This document shows positions 9,319-19,196 of a stretch of DNA of 64,000 nt, piece after piece. Made by a program: the position numbers and the translations under genes. The stretch is from positions 84,144 through 148,143 of the forward strand of contig CAVRQR010000017.1 of NCBI GenBank assembly GCA_963723495.1, read 5' to 3'. The first letter of the stretch is position 1, and every line of letters starts with the position of its first letter. This stretch comes from Gp6-AA40 sp963723495 (GTDB taxonomy: Bacteria > Acidobacteriota > Vicinamibacteria > Vicinamibacterales > UBA2999). The notes beneath the pieces were generated by a model. The model saw only the letters and a list, made by a program, of their open reading frames with translations, did no database searches and was not told the DNA's origin.

Positions 9319-10995
9319 CTACTTTGCCTCGAGACCGCCCGTAATGCCTTCGACCTGATGCCCGATCGCCAGCTCACGCATCTTCTGAATCTCCGCTGGC
9401 GTCGCAAACTTCGGGTCGACGTTGGCTTGCGCGCAGGTAAAGCCGCGCAGCGTGCATTCCGATGTGGTGTGCTTGATGCCGCGTTCCTTCATCATCTTGA
9501 ACATCAGCGCGACCGCGTCCTCGTGGATGATCACGGCGTTGTTCGGCACGAACGTGCCGACACCGATCGCGTAGTCGACCGGCATCAGCGGCTCGACGCT
9601 GGCACCGAATGCGCCATCGTTCTTCTTGCCCAGGTCGTAGGCCGCGAGATCGGCGCCCTGGTCGACCAGATACTGAATGATCGCCGTATCACCCATGTTG
9701 CCGGCGACCATCAGCGGTGTGATGCCGTAGTCGTCCGCCTGGTTCACGTCACCGCCCATCTCGACGAACAGCTTCACCACCTCGAGACGTTCCGCCGGTG
9801 ACTGTCCCTTGCTGTAGCCCTGAATGAAGCCCAGCCCCGCCGCGGCTTCAACCATCGTCTCGCCGTCGCTCGAGATGACCTTGGGATCCGCGCCGTGCGC
9901 GAGCAGCAATTTCACCAGCTCGAGGTCGCCGGAGAAGGCGGCGCGCATCAGCGCGCTGGCGAAGACGATGCGCGGCGAACCAGCGCGCATCCGGGCACGC
10001 GGCGTGTTGTTGACGAGTGCGTTCGGATTGGCGCCGGCGTCGAGCAGCTTCCTGATCAGCGGCAGCGGATCCTCCGTCACCATCCACGGGAAGTTCGGCG
10101 CGGTTTCCATGTTGCGGCGATCGACGGCCCAGAACAGCGGCGTGAAGCGCTGCATGTCGGTGTTGTTGACGTCTGCCTTGCGGTCGATCAGCAGCGAGGC
10201 GACGGCGTAGTTGCCGTTGAAGATCGCCAGGCTCAGCGCGTTCTTACCGTCACCGGCCGTCGCGTTCACCTCCGCGCCGCCCTCGAGGAGCGTCTGGGCG
10301 GAGTCGAGGTCTCCTTCCCGCGCGGCAAACATCAGCGGCGTCATCCAACCGCTCGCAAATTCTTCGATCTTCTGGTTCGATTGCGTGGCCACCGGCGTTC
10401 GGCCCTCGAAGCCGCGCCCGTTGGCCGGGCCGACGAAGTTGGATCGGGCATTCACGTCGGCGCCGTGCTCGAGGAGCAACTTGACCGCGGCGGGATGCCG
10501 CTCGGACGCTGCCCACATCAGCGCGGTGGTTCCACCCCACGACTCTTTGTCGTTCACCCTGGCGCCGCTCTCGAGCAGCACCTTGAGCGCGTCCGTCTTG
10601 CCGGTGCGCGCAGCCATCATCAGCGCGGTGTCCTTGAATTGCGTGAGCGGAGTGTTCGGGTCGGCGCCAGCCTTGATCAACTTGTCGAGCATCTGCGCGC
10701 TGCCGTTGAGTGCCGCCAGCTGCAGCGGCGTCACACCCTGACGATTCGGCGTGGTTACCCTCGCGCCGGCACGGATCAGCAGGTCGGCGATTTCGAGGTC
10801 GTCTGCGCGGACGGCCCAATGAACAGCGGTCGTGCCATCCACCTGCGGGGCGTTGACGTCTGCCTTGCGCTGCAGCAGCAGACGAACGGCGGCGTGATTC
10901 TGCTTCATCGCCGCATCGGCCACCTCGCTGCCAGCCGCAGCGGCGGTGCCGGCTGCGGCAAGCACGAGGAACCAGCATCGAATGACATGCTTCAT
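9319..10995 (-). CDS. Secreted ankyrin-repeat protein
   Basis: The signal peptide (MKHVIRCWFLVLAAAGTAAA) is followed by about ten ankyrin repeats: DGTTAVHWAVRADDLEIADL, QGVTPLQLAALNGSAQMLDK, WMTPLMFAAREGDLDSAQTL, DYGITPLMVAGNMGDTAIIQ and others. A C-terminal non-repeat region holds several cysteines (TTSECTLRGFTCAQANVDP). Ankyrin proteins bind other proteins. This layout is common as the last gene after DUF1592/DUF1552/cytochrome clusters in Acidobacteria. Its ATG overlaps the stop of the preceding gene (ATGA at 10992-10995), indicating translational coupling. The role in the complex is unknown. Confidence 0.88.
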   Translation of the reverse strand: MKHVIRCWFLVLAAAGTAAAAGSEVADAAMKQNHAAVRLLLQRKADVNAPQVDGTTAVHWAVRADDLEIADLLIRAGARVTTPNRQGVTPLQLAALNGSAQMLDKLIKAGADPNTPLTQFKDTALMMAARTGKTDALKVLLESGARVNDKESWGGTTALMWAASERHPAAVKLLLEHGADVNARSNFVGPANGRGFEGRTPVATQSNQKIEEFASGWMTPLMFAAREGDLDSAQTLLEGGAEVNATAGDGKNALSLAIFNGNYAVASLLIDRKADVNNTDMQRFTPLFWAVDRRNMETAPNFPWMVTEDPLPLIRKLLDAGANPNALVNNTPRARMRAGSPRIVFASALMRAAFSGDLELVKLLLAHGADPKVISSDGETMVEAAAGLGFIQGYSKGQSPAERLEVVKLFVEMGGDVNQADDYGITPLMVAGNMGDTAIIQYLVDQGADLAAYDLGKKNDGAFGASVEPLMPVDYAIGVGTFVPNNAVIIHEDAVALMFKMMKERGIKHTTSECTLRGFTCAQANVDPKFATPAEIQKMRELAIGHQVEGITGGLEAK

Positions 10996-11679
10996 GACGT
11001 CTTTCGCACCTTCTGCAGAATGGCTGGCGCCGCTGCGTAGTTCTCGAGCGCCAATGTGCCTGCCTGCTTGTCCACAATCACGTTCGTCGTCAGCGACGTG
11101 CGCGCCTCGCCGATACCGCCGGTGTCGAATCGCATCTCCAGCACGGTGAACGGATAGTCCGTTGCGGGCTGCGGCGTCACCGGCTGCCACGCGGCGACGT
11201 GTGTACCGAGACGCCGGTCGATCGCCAGAATGATTCGCTCGCTGCCTTCAGACGATGGCGTCCGGTACGCGGTACTTGATCGAGTAGCCGGTCACATCGC
11301 TCGTCCAGAGGTAGCCAACTGTCGGCGCTCGTCGAATCGCGCCGGCAAGTGCCTGCGCTGGCGTCAGTGGCGCGGCCGGTGCCGCCGCTCGACCGCGGCC
11401 GCGGCCGCCTGCCCGCCCTGCTCCGCCGGCGCGAGCCGCGGCGCCAGTTGCAGCCTCGCCTCGTGCTGGCGCCGGCGGCGGATCCATTGCCGCGATCATC
11501 GGTTGCCGCTCACGCTCGTCGGACCACTTGAAGATGCGGATGCGGACGTTCTGACCCGGCTCGGCGACGTTCGCTGACACACCAGTGAAGACGAGTTCCG
11601 GTGCCTCCGGTGCGCTCGTCTGAGCAGCAAGGGAGGCACCGAGCACCAGTGAGACGAGAATCGCGCAGGACAGTCTCAT
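10992..11679 (-). pseudogene. Small secreted protein of the PSD1/DUF1552 operon, one frameshift
   Basis: The first part (11248-11679) has a signal peptide MRLSCAILVSLVLGASLAAQ, an ELVFTGVSANVAEPGQNVRI segment, an Ala/Gly/Arg/Pro-rich linker, and ends at DVTGYSIKYRVPDAI. An immediate in-frame TGA follows, but the next frame continues with EGSERIILAIDRRLGTHVAA, TDYPFTVLEMRFDTGGIGEA and LENYAAAPAILQKVRKTS. That frame stops exactly at the ATGA overlap with the ankyrin gene. I therefore read one ~229-residue protein with a single-base frameshift near 11247. Its own ATG overlaps the cytochrome stop by 4 nt. I do not recognise the family; it probably travels with the exported cytochromes. Confidence 0.65.
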
Positions 11680-12272
11680 TGGTTCGGGTTCGTTCCTTTC
11701 GTGCGGCCGAGCCATTCGACGAGACGCTCGAGCTCTTCGTCTTCGAGTTTTGCACCGCGCTCGCGCATGTCCACGGTCACGACGCGCCAGCGATCGGGGC
11801 TGAATCGCGCCGCATTGACGCGGTCGACCTCGTGGCACGACGTGCAGCTGCGCTTCAGGAGCGCGTCCGCCTCCGAGTCGGAGAGGAATGTCGTGACCTC
11901 CTGCGCAACGTAGGTGCGGGGGAACGGTTTCGTACCGGGACCGAACTTGCTGACCAGCCAGTCGAGCAGCAGCTCGCGGTCCTTCGCCGCAAGCGTCACG
12001 TTGAGTCCCTGGTGCTGCTTGTCGATGTAAGCGTCCCAGCCCGGGCGATCGAGTGCATTGAACGCGTAGTCGTCGATGCCGTGACACGACGCGCAGTTCT
12101 TGAAGATGATCTGCCGCACCGGACCCTGCGGCGGGATCACGACTGGACGAGCTGGGCGGCCACCAATCTGCGCAGACAGTGTTCCTGTCCAAACCACGAA
12201 GCTCACGAAGATCACGAAAGCCACGAAAGACCGTTTGACTGGCCGGCCTGCGACGTCCTTTGCGTCACTCAT
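11676..12272 (-). CDS. Exported c-type cytochrome with two CxxCH motifs
   Basis: The 198-residue protein has an N-terminal export segment whose hydrophobic core (SFVAFVIFVSFVVWTG) is encoded by 9-bp tandem repeats. Two haem c attachment motifs follow, NCASCHG and SCTSCHEVD. The context IIFKNCASCHGIDDYAFNAL and RFSPDRWRVVTVDMRERGA resembles acidobacterial quinoprotein- or PSD1-associated cytochromes. It is expected to carry electrons in the periplasm for the neighbouring DUF1592/DUF1552 proteins. It overlaps the next gene by ATGA at 11676-11679. A dihaem assignment is inferred from the two motifs. Confidence 0.85.
   Translation of the reverse strand: MSDAKDVAGRPVKRSFVAFVIFVSFVVWTGTLSAQIGGRPARPVVIPPQGPVRQIIFKNCASCHGIDDYAFNALDRPGWDAYIDKQHQGLNVTLAAKDRELLLDWLVSKFGPGTKPFPRTYVAQEVTTFLSDSEADALLKRSCTSCHEVDRVNAARFSPDRWRVVTVDMRERGAKLEDEELERLVEWLGRTKGTNPNQ
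12193..12228. repeat. Four 9-bp tandem units (NNCACGAAR) inside the cytochrome signal peptide
   Basis: Units at 12193, 12202, 12211 and 12220 read ACCACGAAG, CTCACGAAG, ATCACGAAA and GCCACGAAA. Read on the minus strand they encode repeated Phe-Val-X in the signal-peptide core. A related run (CTTCGTGGCCTTCATGG) lies just upstream of the same gene near 12290-12306. Confidence 0.7.
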
Positions 12273-12311
12273 ATCGAGCTCTTCGAGTCCTTCGTGGCCT
12301 TCATGGTCAGG

Positions 12312-13656
12312 TCACACCATCTCGAGCGGCTGCAACCGTCCGGTGCTCGTGCCGATCTTGTCCATCTCGATCCCGTACAGATACAGGATGCTGAGCAGCA
12401 TGTTCGACGTGCGCTGGGTGTTGTCCGGGAACACGAGATGACGGTTGCCCTTGAACGTGCCGTCGATGCCGCCGACGAGAATCACCGGTACCTTCTCGTG
12501 CGCGTGGCGATGCGAGTTGCCCATATTGCTGCCCTTGTAGATCAGCACATGGTCGAGCACCGTTCCGTCGCCGTCCGGGATCTTGCTCAACTTGTCGCAG
12601 AAGTACGCGAGGTTCTGGACGTGATAGCGGTTGATCTTCGCGTAGTTCGCGACGTTCTCGGGCTTGTCGCCGTGATGCGAGGCCCCGTGCCAGCCGCCGT
12701 TGAATCCGGATTCCGGGTAGCTCGTACCGCTCAGATCGCGGCCCAGCATGAAGGTCGCCGACCGGGTGATGTCGCCCTCGAAGGCCAGCGCCATCAGGTC
12801 GTACATCAACCGGAAGTGCTCGTGCTTGCTTTCGGGCAGGCCGAACGGCACATCGCCCTCGGGCTCCTTGACCGAGTTGTCCATGGCGATGCGGATACGG
12901 CGTTCGAGCTCGCGGATGTTGTCCACGTAGGTATCGAGCCGTGCCTTGTCGCCTTCGCCCAGATCGCGTTTGAAGGCGCCGAGCTCACGCGTCACCGAGT
13001 CGAGGATGCTCGCGTTCTGTTTGCGGCCGCGCAGACGTTCTTCAGGGCTGGTACCGTCGCCGAACAGGCGTTCGAACACGACGCGCGGGATTGACCTGGG
13101 TTGGCAGCGGCTGCGTCGACGACGACCACGAAATCGAGTTGGTGTACGCGCAGCTGTAGCCCCAGTTGCAGTTGCCGTAGTTGCCAGTGTCTTCGACGCC
13201 CAGTTGCAGCGACGACAGGATCGTGTCCTGCCCGTACTTGTTGGCGATGTGCTGATCGACCGTGACTCCCAGGAACGGGCTGACCGCGTTGCGCCGCGGC
13301 CGCGCACCCGACAGCAGCACCGCGCCGCGCGCGTGATCCCCACCCGGTTCCTCGTCTGTCGCCATCGCTTCCGGCATGTCGAGACCGGTGATGAGCACGA
13401 CGCGACTCCGCAACGCCTCGAGCGGCTTGGTGATGAACGAGAACTCGAAGTCCCTGCCCTCCTGCAACGGGCTCCAGTAGCCAGGGGAGGCGCCGTGTGG
13501 ATGCCAGACGCCCACGAAGCGCTTCACCGGTGCAGCGGCCGTGAGCCGCAGCGGCGTCAGCGCCGGCACCATCGATTCGAGCAGCGGCAGGGCCAGCGTG
13601 ACACCGGCTCCTCTGAGGAAGGTCCGCCGTGCGATGTGCTTCCTGGCAACAAACAT
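12312..13656 (-). pseudogene. DUF1552 family secreted protein (Tat signal), one frameshift
   Basis: The N-terminus has a twin-arginine signal (RRTFLRGAGVTLALPLLESM) followed by DUF1552 landmarks: FVGVWHPHGASPGYWSP, GDHARGAVLLSGARPRR and VDQHIANKYG. The rest lies in another frame: RVVFERLFGDG, LDSVTRELGAFKRDL, YDLMALAFEGDITRSATFML, GWHGASHHGDKP and DGTVLDHVLIYKGSNM. The switch is at the GGG run 13087-13089, where one extra base lies between VNP and RVVF. DUF1552 proteins are alkaline-phosphatase-fold-like exported proteins encoded next to DUF1592/1588 cytochromes in Planctomycetes and Acidobacteria; the biochemical role is unknown. Here it follows the PSD1 protein by about 40 nt. Confidence 0.82.
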
Positions 13657-13675
13657 GACTGGCTCCTCGTTGCAT

Positions 13676-13699
13676 GCGGGTCTAAAGACCCGCCTCTAC
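13676..13699. repeat. Palindromic intergenic repeat (GGGTCTAAAGACCC core)
   Basis: 8-bp arms GCGGGTCT / AGACCCGC around AA (13676-13693) are followed by GCCTCTAC. The same right half (AAGACCCGCCTCTAC) is in the larger palindrome at 49330-49359. It sits in the short gap between the DUF1592-type and DUF1552 genes. Confidence 0.65.
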
Positions 13700-16128
13700 T
13701 GGGTGCTCGTTATACCGGCTGATTCACCCTTGACGCGCATCTGGAACTGCGGACTCCGGACGACGCCCATGACGATGGCGGCGAAATGGTGCTGCTGCTT
13801 CGCGGCATCGCGCACGATGGTGCGAATCGTCGGCATGTCGGCGTACTCGACACCCCGCCCGAGCGCGTAGGTCATCATCTTCTCAGTGAACATCGCCACG
13901 AACTGCGGCGAATAGCGCAGCAGCGCGTTCCGCAGGCCGACGGGGCCGCTGACCTTCTGTCCGTCATGGAGCTGGACCGCGGCATCGATGGTGACGCCGC
14001 CCTCGCCGCCCTGCTTCGTGCGCCACTTGCCGTCGGCATCGAAGTTGTCGAGGGCGAATCCAATCGGGTCCATGATCTTGTGGCACCCCGCACACGCCGG
14101 GCTGGCGCGGTGCAGCGTCATCTGCTCGCGCAGCGTCAGCACTTTTCCAGCCGCCGCCGCGGTGTCCTCGAGCGCAGGGACGTTTGGCGGCGGCTCCGGC
14201 GGCGGCGTGCCGAGGATGTTCTCGAGCACCCAGACACCACGCTTCACGGGCGACGTGCGGAAGTTCTGCGTCCACGTGACCGCGAGGAAGCTCCCCTTCC
14301 CGAGAATTCCGCGGCGATAGTCGAGGTCGGGACCTAGCGTCACACGACGGAAGTGTGAGCCGTAGATACCCGGGATGCCGTAGTGGCGGGCCAGCCGCTC
14401 GTTGACGAACGTGTAGTCCGCCGTCAGCAGATCGAGGACGTTTCTGTCCTCGCGCATCATGCTCTCGAAGAACAGCTCGGTCTCGCGCTGAAACGCGTTG
14501 CGAAGCTCGTCGTCCCAGTCCGGGTAGTAGACGCCGTCGGGCGAAGTGGCCGGCAGGTTGCGCAGGTACAGCAGCTGCTGCGCGAAGTTGTTCACCATCG
14601 AGGCCGAGCGCTGATCGGCAAGCATCCGCTTCACCTGCTGCTCGAGCACGCGCGGGTTGCTCAGACGCCCCTGACTCGCGACGGTGATCAGCTCGTCGTC
14701 CGGGATGCTGCTCCACAGGAAGAACGACAGACGCGACGCCAGCTCCAGGTCAGTGATGCGATAGGTCTGGCCTGCGCGAACGGTCGCCGGCTCGCGCTCT
14801 GCACGCACGAGGAACTGCGGGCTTGCGAGCAGGCGCCGCAGCGCGAGCTCGATGCCTTCGTCGAACGTCCCGTCCTTGCGCCCCTCGCGGAAGAACTCCA
14901 TCAACATCGCGACGTCTTGTTTCGTGGCAGGGCGACGATAGGCGCGGCGCGCGAGCGTCGTGAGGATCTGTGTCGCGCAATTGTCTTCGCTCGAGAGCGC
15001 GGAGCGCGATGGCGGAAGACAGGTGAACACTCGCCGGCGGCTGCGCGAATCATCCGGCCGTTGCGCATTGAAGGGACCGGAGATCCGCAGGAAGCCAATG
15101 GCCGGGTAGTACTGAAGCTGCGGGATGCTGTTGTTCTCGAGCGATTTCCGGTCGTACTGCTTGATGAGATCGAGACTGGGCCGGAAGTTCGTCTGCAGGA
15201 ACGTCGCGCCTACGACATGCGAGCCGGCGCGGACCGGGATGGTGACCTCGAGGACGCCGTCGCCCTGATCGCCAGCCATCCCCTGGCTCAGACCGACACC
15301 TTCGTACTTGAACAGGTGTGCGCGCTCGCCGGCGATGATCAGCTCGAGCTGCTCGCCCGGGATGAAGCTGCCGATCCCGAAGTTCTGGATCGCGAACTTG
15401 TACTCCCCATCGGCCGGGAAGTCGTGGCGCACCATCATGCCGCCGCGCGTTCCGAACGGCAGCCCTTCGAGGTGGTGATTCTGCGAGGTGTCTCCCTTGG
15501 CGAGATAGGTGGCTTCGACCGGCGTCTTCCAGTAGCCGACGGCCATGCGCGCGACGCGCGCCGCCGCCGTCGCGTACGATTCGAGCAAGGTTGGCGAGAT
15601 CGTCAATGAGCCGGCGATATTGTCGAAGCCGCGCGCCGAATCGTCCGGCGGCAGCAGCGTCGAGACGTCGATCTCGAGGTCGAGCAGATCGCGCACGGCA
15701 TTCGCGTACTCCGTGCGGTTCAACCGATGGAGCACGATCGATCCCGGGTTCACTCGCGCCGCGGCGTGGCGATCGAGTTCACCCTCGAGCCAGTCGCGCA
15801 GCCCTTCGTACTCGGCCAGCGGCGGACGCGGCACGTCCGGCGGAGGCATGACACCGGCGCGCAGCTTGCGGACCACCTTCTCCCAGAGCTCCGCATGCTC
15901 GCCGACCTTCGACAGGTCGGTGTTTTGCAATGACAGATTGGCTGTATTGATGCGGTCGTTGTGGCAGGTGACGCAGTACTTGTCGAGGAGTGCGCGCTGA
16001 CTCGCGATTGCTGACGAACGGCCGGCAGATGAGGCCGGCGCCGGCTGCTGTCCCGCAAGACGCCCAGCCGACACGACGATCAATGAGGCGAGAGCAAGCG
16101 CAATCCCACAGGTCCCGGGCCGAACCAT
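13696..16128 (-). CDS. DUF1587/1592/1588/1585 planctomycete-type cytochrome protein
   Basis: This exported ~810-residue protein has a signal peptide after MVRPGTCGIALALASLIVV. An N-terminal haem motif KYCVTCHND is followed by the DUF1587 segment IVLHRLNRTEYANAVRDLL, a central carbohydrate-binding-like sandwich, and the DUF1595/1592 region (FVNERLARHYGIPG). DUF1588 (RTSPVKRGVWVLENILGTPP, a Pro-rich GTPPPEPPPNVPAL loop and the second haem motif ACAGCHKIMDPIGFALDNFD) and a C-terminal DUF1585 (MTYALGRGVEYADM) complete it. The family occurs in Planctomycetes and Acidobacteria and is suspected to act in oxidative breakdown of complex substrates. I prefer ATG 16128 (GAGG upstream, signal peptide); ATG 16224 is an alternative. 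First gene of a five-gene operon. Confidence 0.88.
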   Translation of the reverse strand: MVRPGTCGIALALASLIVVSAGRLAGQQPAPASSAGRSSAIASQRALLDKYCVTCHNDRINTANLSLQNTDLSKVGEHAELWEKVVRKLRAGVMPPPDVPRPPLAEYEGLRDWLEGELDRHAAARVNPGSIVLHRLNRTEYANAVRDLLDLEIDVSTLLPPDDSARGFDNIAGSLTISPTLLESYATAAARVARMAVGYWKTPVEATYLAKGDTSQNHHLEGLPFGTRGGMMVRHDFPADGEYKFAIQNFGIGSFIPGEQLELIIAGERAHLFKYEGVGLSQGMAGDQGDGVLEVTIPVRAGSHVVGATFLQTNFRPSLDLIKQYDRKSLENNSIPQLQYYPAIGFLRISGPFNAQRPDDSRSRRRVFTCLPPSRSALSSEDNCATQILTTLARRAYRRPATKQDVAMLMEFFREGRKDGTFDEGIELALRRLLASPQFLVRAEREPATVRAGQTYRITDLELASRLSFFLWSSIPDDELITVASQGRLSNPRVLEQQVKRMLADQRSASMVNNFAQQLLYLRNLPATSPDGVYYPDWDDELRNAFQRETELFFESMMREDRNVLDLLTADYTFVNERLARHYGIPGIYGSHFRRVTLGPDLDYRRGILGKGSFLAVTWTQNFRTSPVKRGVWVLENILGTPPPEPPPNVPALEDTAAAAGKVLTLREQMTLHRASPACAGCHKIMDPIGFALDNFDADGKWRTKQGGEGGVTIDAAVQLHDGQKVSGPVGLRNALLRYSPQFVAMFTEKMMTYALGRGVEYADMPTIRTIVRDAAKQQHHFAAIVMGVVRSPQFQMRVKGESAGITSTQ

Positions 16129-16367
16129 CGTCAGGAACCCCCTCGAGGCGACGCCGAAGACACGTCGAGCCACCGCGTGCCGGGCGGCCACCGCCAAGAG
16201 ACTCGCACGACGCGGCACTCGCATCAAGTCAGATAATGTCCATTCGCGAAGCGAATAGCCGCGGGCGTAGCCGCTCCTCTGACATATCACTAAACCTGAT
16301 ACAGATTACTCGAATTGACCGCCCCGGAGAGCTCGGCCATCGTGTGCGCCACCTGACCATCGGGGCG

Positions 16368-16847
16368 CTACGGATCACCCCTGGGCAGACACCACCTCCA
16401 GATCCAATCCGTGACGATCCAGAGCAATGTCCCCGCTGGGTTCTGCCCTATCGGACGCACGCGCGTGTTCTGGAATGCAACCAGCCGCCACCCATTGTCG
16501 CGTCGAGTTGCCACGAGGGTCTGAATCGACGCGCGCTCCGGCGCCGGTCGCGTCGCGCCTCTGAGAATGGTGCCGCCAGTAGCGTGCATCACCGCGACGT
16601 CAGGAGTCACGAAGCGGACGTCGGTGACGTCGCCGACCAGGCGCGTTCCCCTGAGGTGCGTCTTGAACAGCGGCGCATGAAAGCGAACGAGCTCCTCGCG
16701 CTGGTGGAAGCGCACGCCGTCGAAGGCAATGAAGTCGAACTCGTCCGCGAATGGCGCGGCGAACCCCTCCGCGCTCCCCGCGTTCCAGCCGTCCATCAGT
16801 TGTCGATAAAGCGCCCGAACGGCCTCCGCGTCCGACGTCACTGACAT
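16368..16847 (-). CDS. SgcJ/DUF4440-type NTF2-like protein
   Basis: The ~159-residue cytoplasmic protein has an NTF2-like fold signature: AVRALYRQLMDGWNAGSAEG, then PFADEFDFIAFDG, HAPLFKTHLRGTRLVGDVTD and MHATGGTILRG. It ends with NGWRLVAFQNTRVRP, which is typical of SgcJ/EcaC-type DUF4440 proteins. Members include small hydrolases and isomerases, but most are uncharacterised. I chose ATG 16847, which has GGGGAG about 8 nt upstream; a longer frame from 16925 has no such site. It stands alone, divergent from the gene at 17170. Confidence 0.85.
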   Translation of the reverse strand: MSVTSDAEAVRALYRQLMDGWNAGSAEGFAAPFADEFDFIAFDGVRFHQREELVRFHAPLFKTHLRGTRLVGDVTDVRFVTPDVAVMHATGGTILRGATRPAPERASIQTLVATRRDNGWRLVAFQNTRVRPIGQNPAGTLLWIVTDWIWRWCLPRGDP

Positions 16848-17169
16848 GGGTTGCTCTCCCCTCTGTCTGATGCTGATCGTCATGTGACCCACGATCCCAT
16901 GCGCATGCGAGCGGCGTCTTTCCATGTCTTGCGGTCATTTGCTGGATCTTGCGACGAGCTGCATCGGCCACAACTCACCCACGCCATGGGTTCGTCCGCT
17001 GACTCCTGAGCGTCCTGTTCGGCGTGAGCCCGGCGTCCGGGCGTGTAGCGCCGTCGCTACCTCCATCGGGGCTGCAACGCTCGCGCCTGTCCCTGCACTA
17101 CTCCATACAGAGCGATTGAACCGCCATGGGCGGTCGTAAGAGTTGCTCGTCTGCAAGAGGAGTAGGTTC
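16848..17169. other. 322-bp divergent intergenic region with a small dyad
   Basis: No gene is supported here. At 17120-17134 there is a perfect dyad ACCGCC-ATG-GGCGGT, placed about 35 nt before the start of the repeat-domain hydrolase. It could be an operator or an RNA hairpin in its leader. No clear -35/-10 pair was found. Confidence 0.4.
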
Positions 17170-19083
17170 ATGACTAACCGAATTCGACATTCAACATTCA
17201 GCGCCCTGGCACTGGCTCTTGGCGCGCTACTCAGCGCCGGCGTCGCGTCCGCGCAAGACTTCGAGGATCCCGTTTCCATCGCGTGGAAGTTCGGCTACGG
17301 CCTTTCTGATTCGACGTATCACGCTGTCTGGGAGGATTACAAAGACCAGGGATACCTCCCCATTCAAGTGGAGATGGACGATGGCGGGGCCATCTATTCC
17401 GGCGTGTGGCAAAAGAACACGGATGACCGCGGTTGGGCGAGCTGGCGCCGGCTGACGAGTGACCAGTTTCACCAAAACTGGGATGAGTACCCGTCAGAAG
17501 GGATACCGTCCGATCGATCAGAGCTCAGAGGTCATCGGCGGGACGTTGCTCTATTCGCTGGTCATGGTCGAGAACAAGGAAGGACTCGACTGGATCTCGA
17601 ACCGCAACCTCACCAGCGCACAGTTCGCCACGAACTTCGCGCAGAACAAGGCGAAGTACAAGCCGATCGACATCGACGCCATCGAAGTGGGCGGCACGAT
17701 GTTCTATTCGATCATCTGGCTCGAGAATCGAGCGAACACGGGATGGGTCGAGCTGCGCGACATGACGCCCAAACGTCTACGGGCAGAAATTCGACGAGTA
17801 TTCCAACAAGGGTTATCGCGTCGCCGACATCGAGTGCTACGAGCGCGACAGCAAGTTGACCTACGCGGCGATCTGGGAGATCAACCAGTCGGGACGTGGC
17901 TGGGCCGCGTTGCGTCAGATGTCCTCGCAGAGCTTGAAGAACAACTGGCACAAGTATGCCGATCAGGGCATGCGCATCACCGACATCGAAGTCTGCCCGG
18001 CAGCGAGCGGCGGGGGCAACCAATACGCTGCCGTCTGGCGCGAGAACGACGACCGGTTCGATTGGGCCGGACGTCAACAAGCCGAGCAGGCGCTGGCCGA
18101 CTATGCTGCCGCGGCTGACATTCCCGGCGTTGGCGCCGCCATCATCCGCAACGGCCGCGTGGTCTTTCGCGGCGGTGCCGGCTCGCGGACATCGGGAACG
18201 GCATCACGGCGCACAGCGGCACGATCTACCGCCTCGCGTCGGTGGCTAAAGCCGTCACGGGCACGCTTGGCTACGATCTCGAACAGGCGGGCATCATCAA
18301 TCTCGACAACCGCACCGACACGATCGTTCCCGGGCTGGGAACGCAGCACAACCACACGGTGCGTCAACTGCTTCAGAACTCGGGCTGCGTCGAACACTAC
18401 ACGTCCGATCAGTTCGACGACAGCGATACCCAGGTGTTGTACCCCTCGCAGCAGGCAGCTTTGAACGGCCACATGGGCGGCGCGATCAGACCAACTCCTG
18501 GATCATTTCCGGTTGCACGCCCGGAACCTGGAACTACTCCACCCATGGATTCACCATCGCCGCGGCGGCGCTCGAGATCCGCGCGAACGCAACCTTCGCC
18601 AGTCTGATTCAGACCAGAATCGCCGGCCCGCTGGGGCTCGACACACTGCGTGCGGAGGTCCGGACCTCTCCCGACTCATCCGGCGAACGAGCGACAATCA
18701 ATGGGAGCGATGGTGTGACGAAAGTGAGCAATGGAAGCTTCGAGAACGTGAGCTGGAAAGCCGGCGGTAGCGGGATCGAATCGTCCGCGCTCGACCTCGC
18801 GTTGTTCGGCGACGGGGTGCAGCGCAATCGCTATTTCCCGCAGGCCACCCGCAATACGATGTGGAGTGGCGGAACCTCGAACGGACAGGCCAATGGCTGG
18901 ACGATCAATCCCGGCGCCACCCGGGTCACCAAGGGCGGCGACAACCAGGGTTCCGATTCGAACATCCGCATCGATGTCGCCAACGGCATCACGGTCGTTG
19001 CCTTGACCAATACCAATCCTCCGTCGACCAAGACCAGCGCGTTGACGCAGCAGCTGCTGGCCATTGCGCAGGCCAACCCTTAG
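17170..19083 (+). pseudogene. Secreted serine hydrolase with bacterial tandem repeat (BTRD1-like) domains, four frameshifts
   Basis: The product starts with a signal peptide (MTNRIRHSTFSALALALGAL ... ASAQ). About five ~45-residue repeats of the form Y-x-x-I/V-W-x-E-N ... W-x-x-L-R-x-M/L-T ... G-Y-R-P-x-D-I follow, as in the N-terminal repeats of fungal and bacterial polyglycine hydrolase-like proteins. The second half is a class C beta-lactamase-like hydrolase with the nucleophile motif LASVAKAVTG (SxxK) and WNYSTHGF (YxT/N). Frame changes occur near 17491, 17774, 18182 and 18487, each by one base. GAGGAG before ATG 17170 fixes the start. It probably cleaves a peptide or ester outside the cell. 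The frameshifts may be assembly errors. Confidence 0.75.
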
Positions 19084-19196
19084 CCCGACCGTCGCACACG
19101 TCACAACAATTGCGACCGGTCGCGGTCCTCGCTGACAATGACGAACACCGCGCCGTATGTGCGCGCTGTTCGTTGTTGCAGTGAGGGCATGATTCC

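Noticed and set aside
12193..12306. CRISPR-like repeats
   Set aside because: The units are 9 bp without spacers and lie inside a coding region.
14383..15609. Long plus-strand open frame antisense to the DUF1592 gene
   Set aside because: It is rich in Arg/His/Ala/Glu without motifs and lies opposite a strongly conserved gene; similar shadows occur at 8557-9801, 11601-13094, 40477-42192 and 61953-62921.
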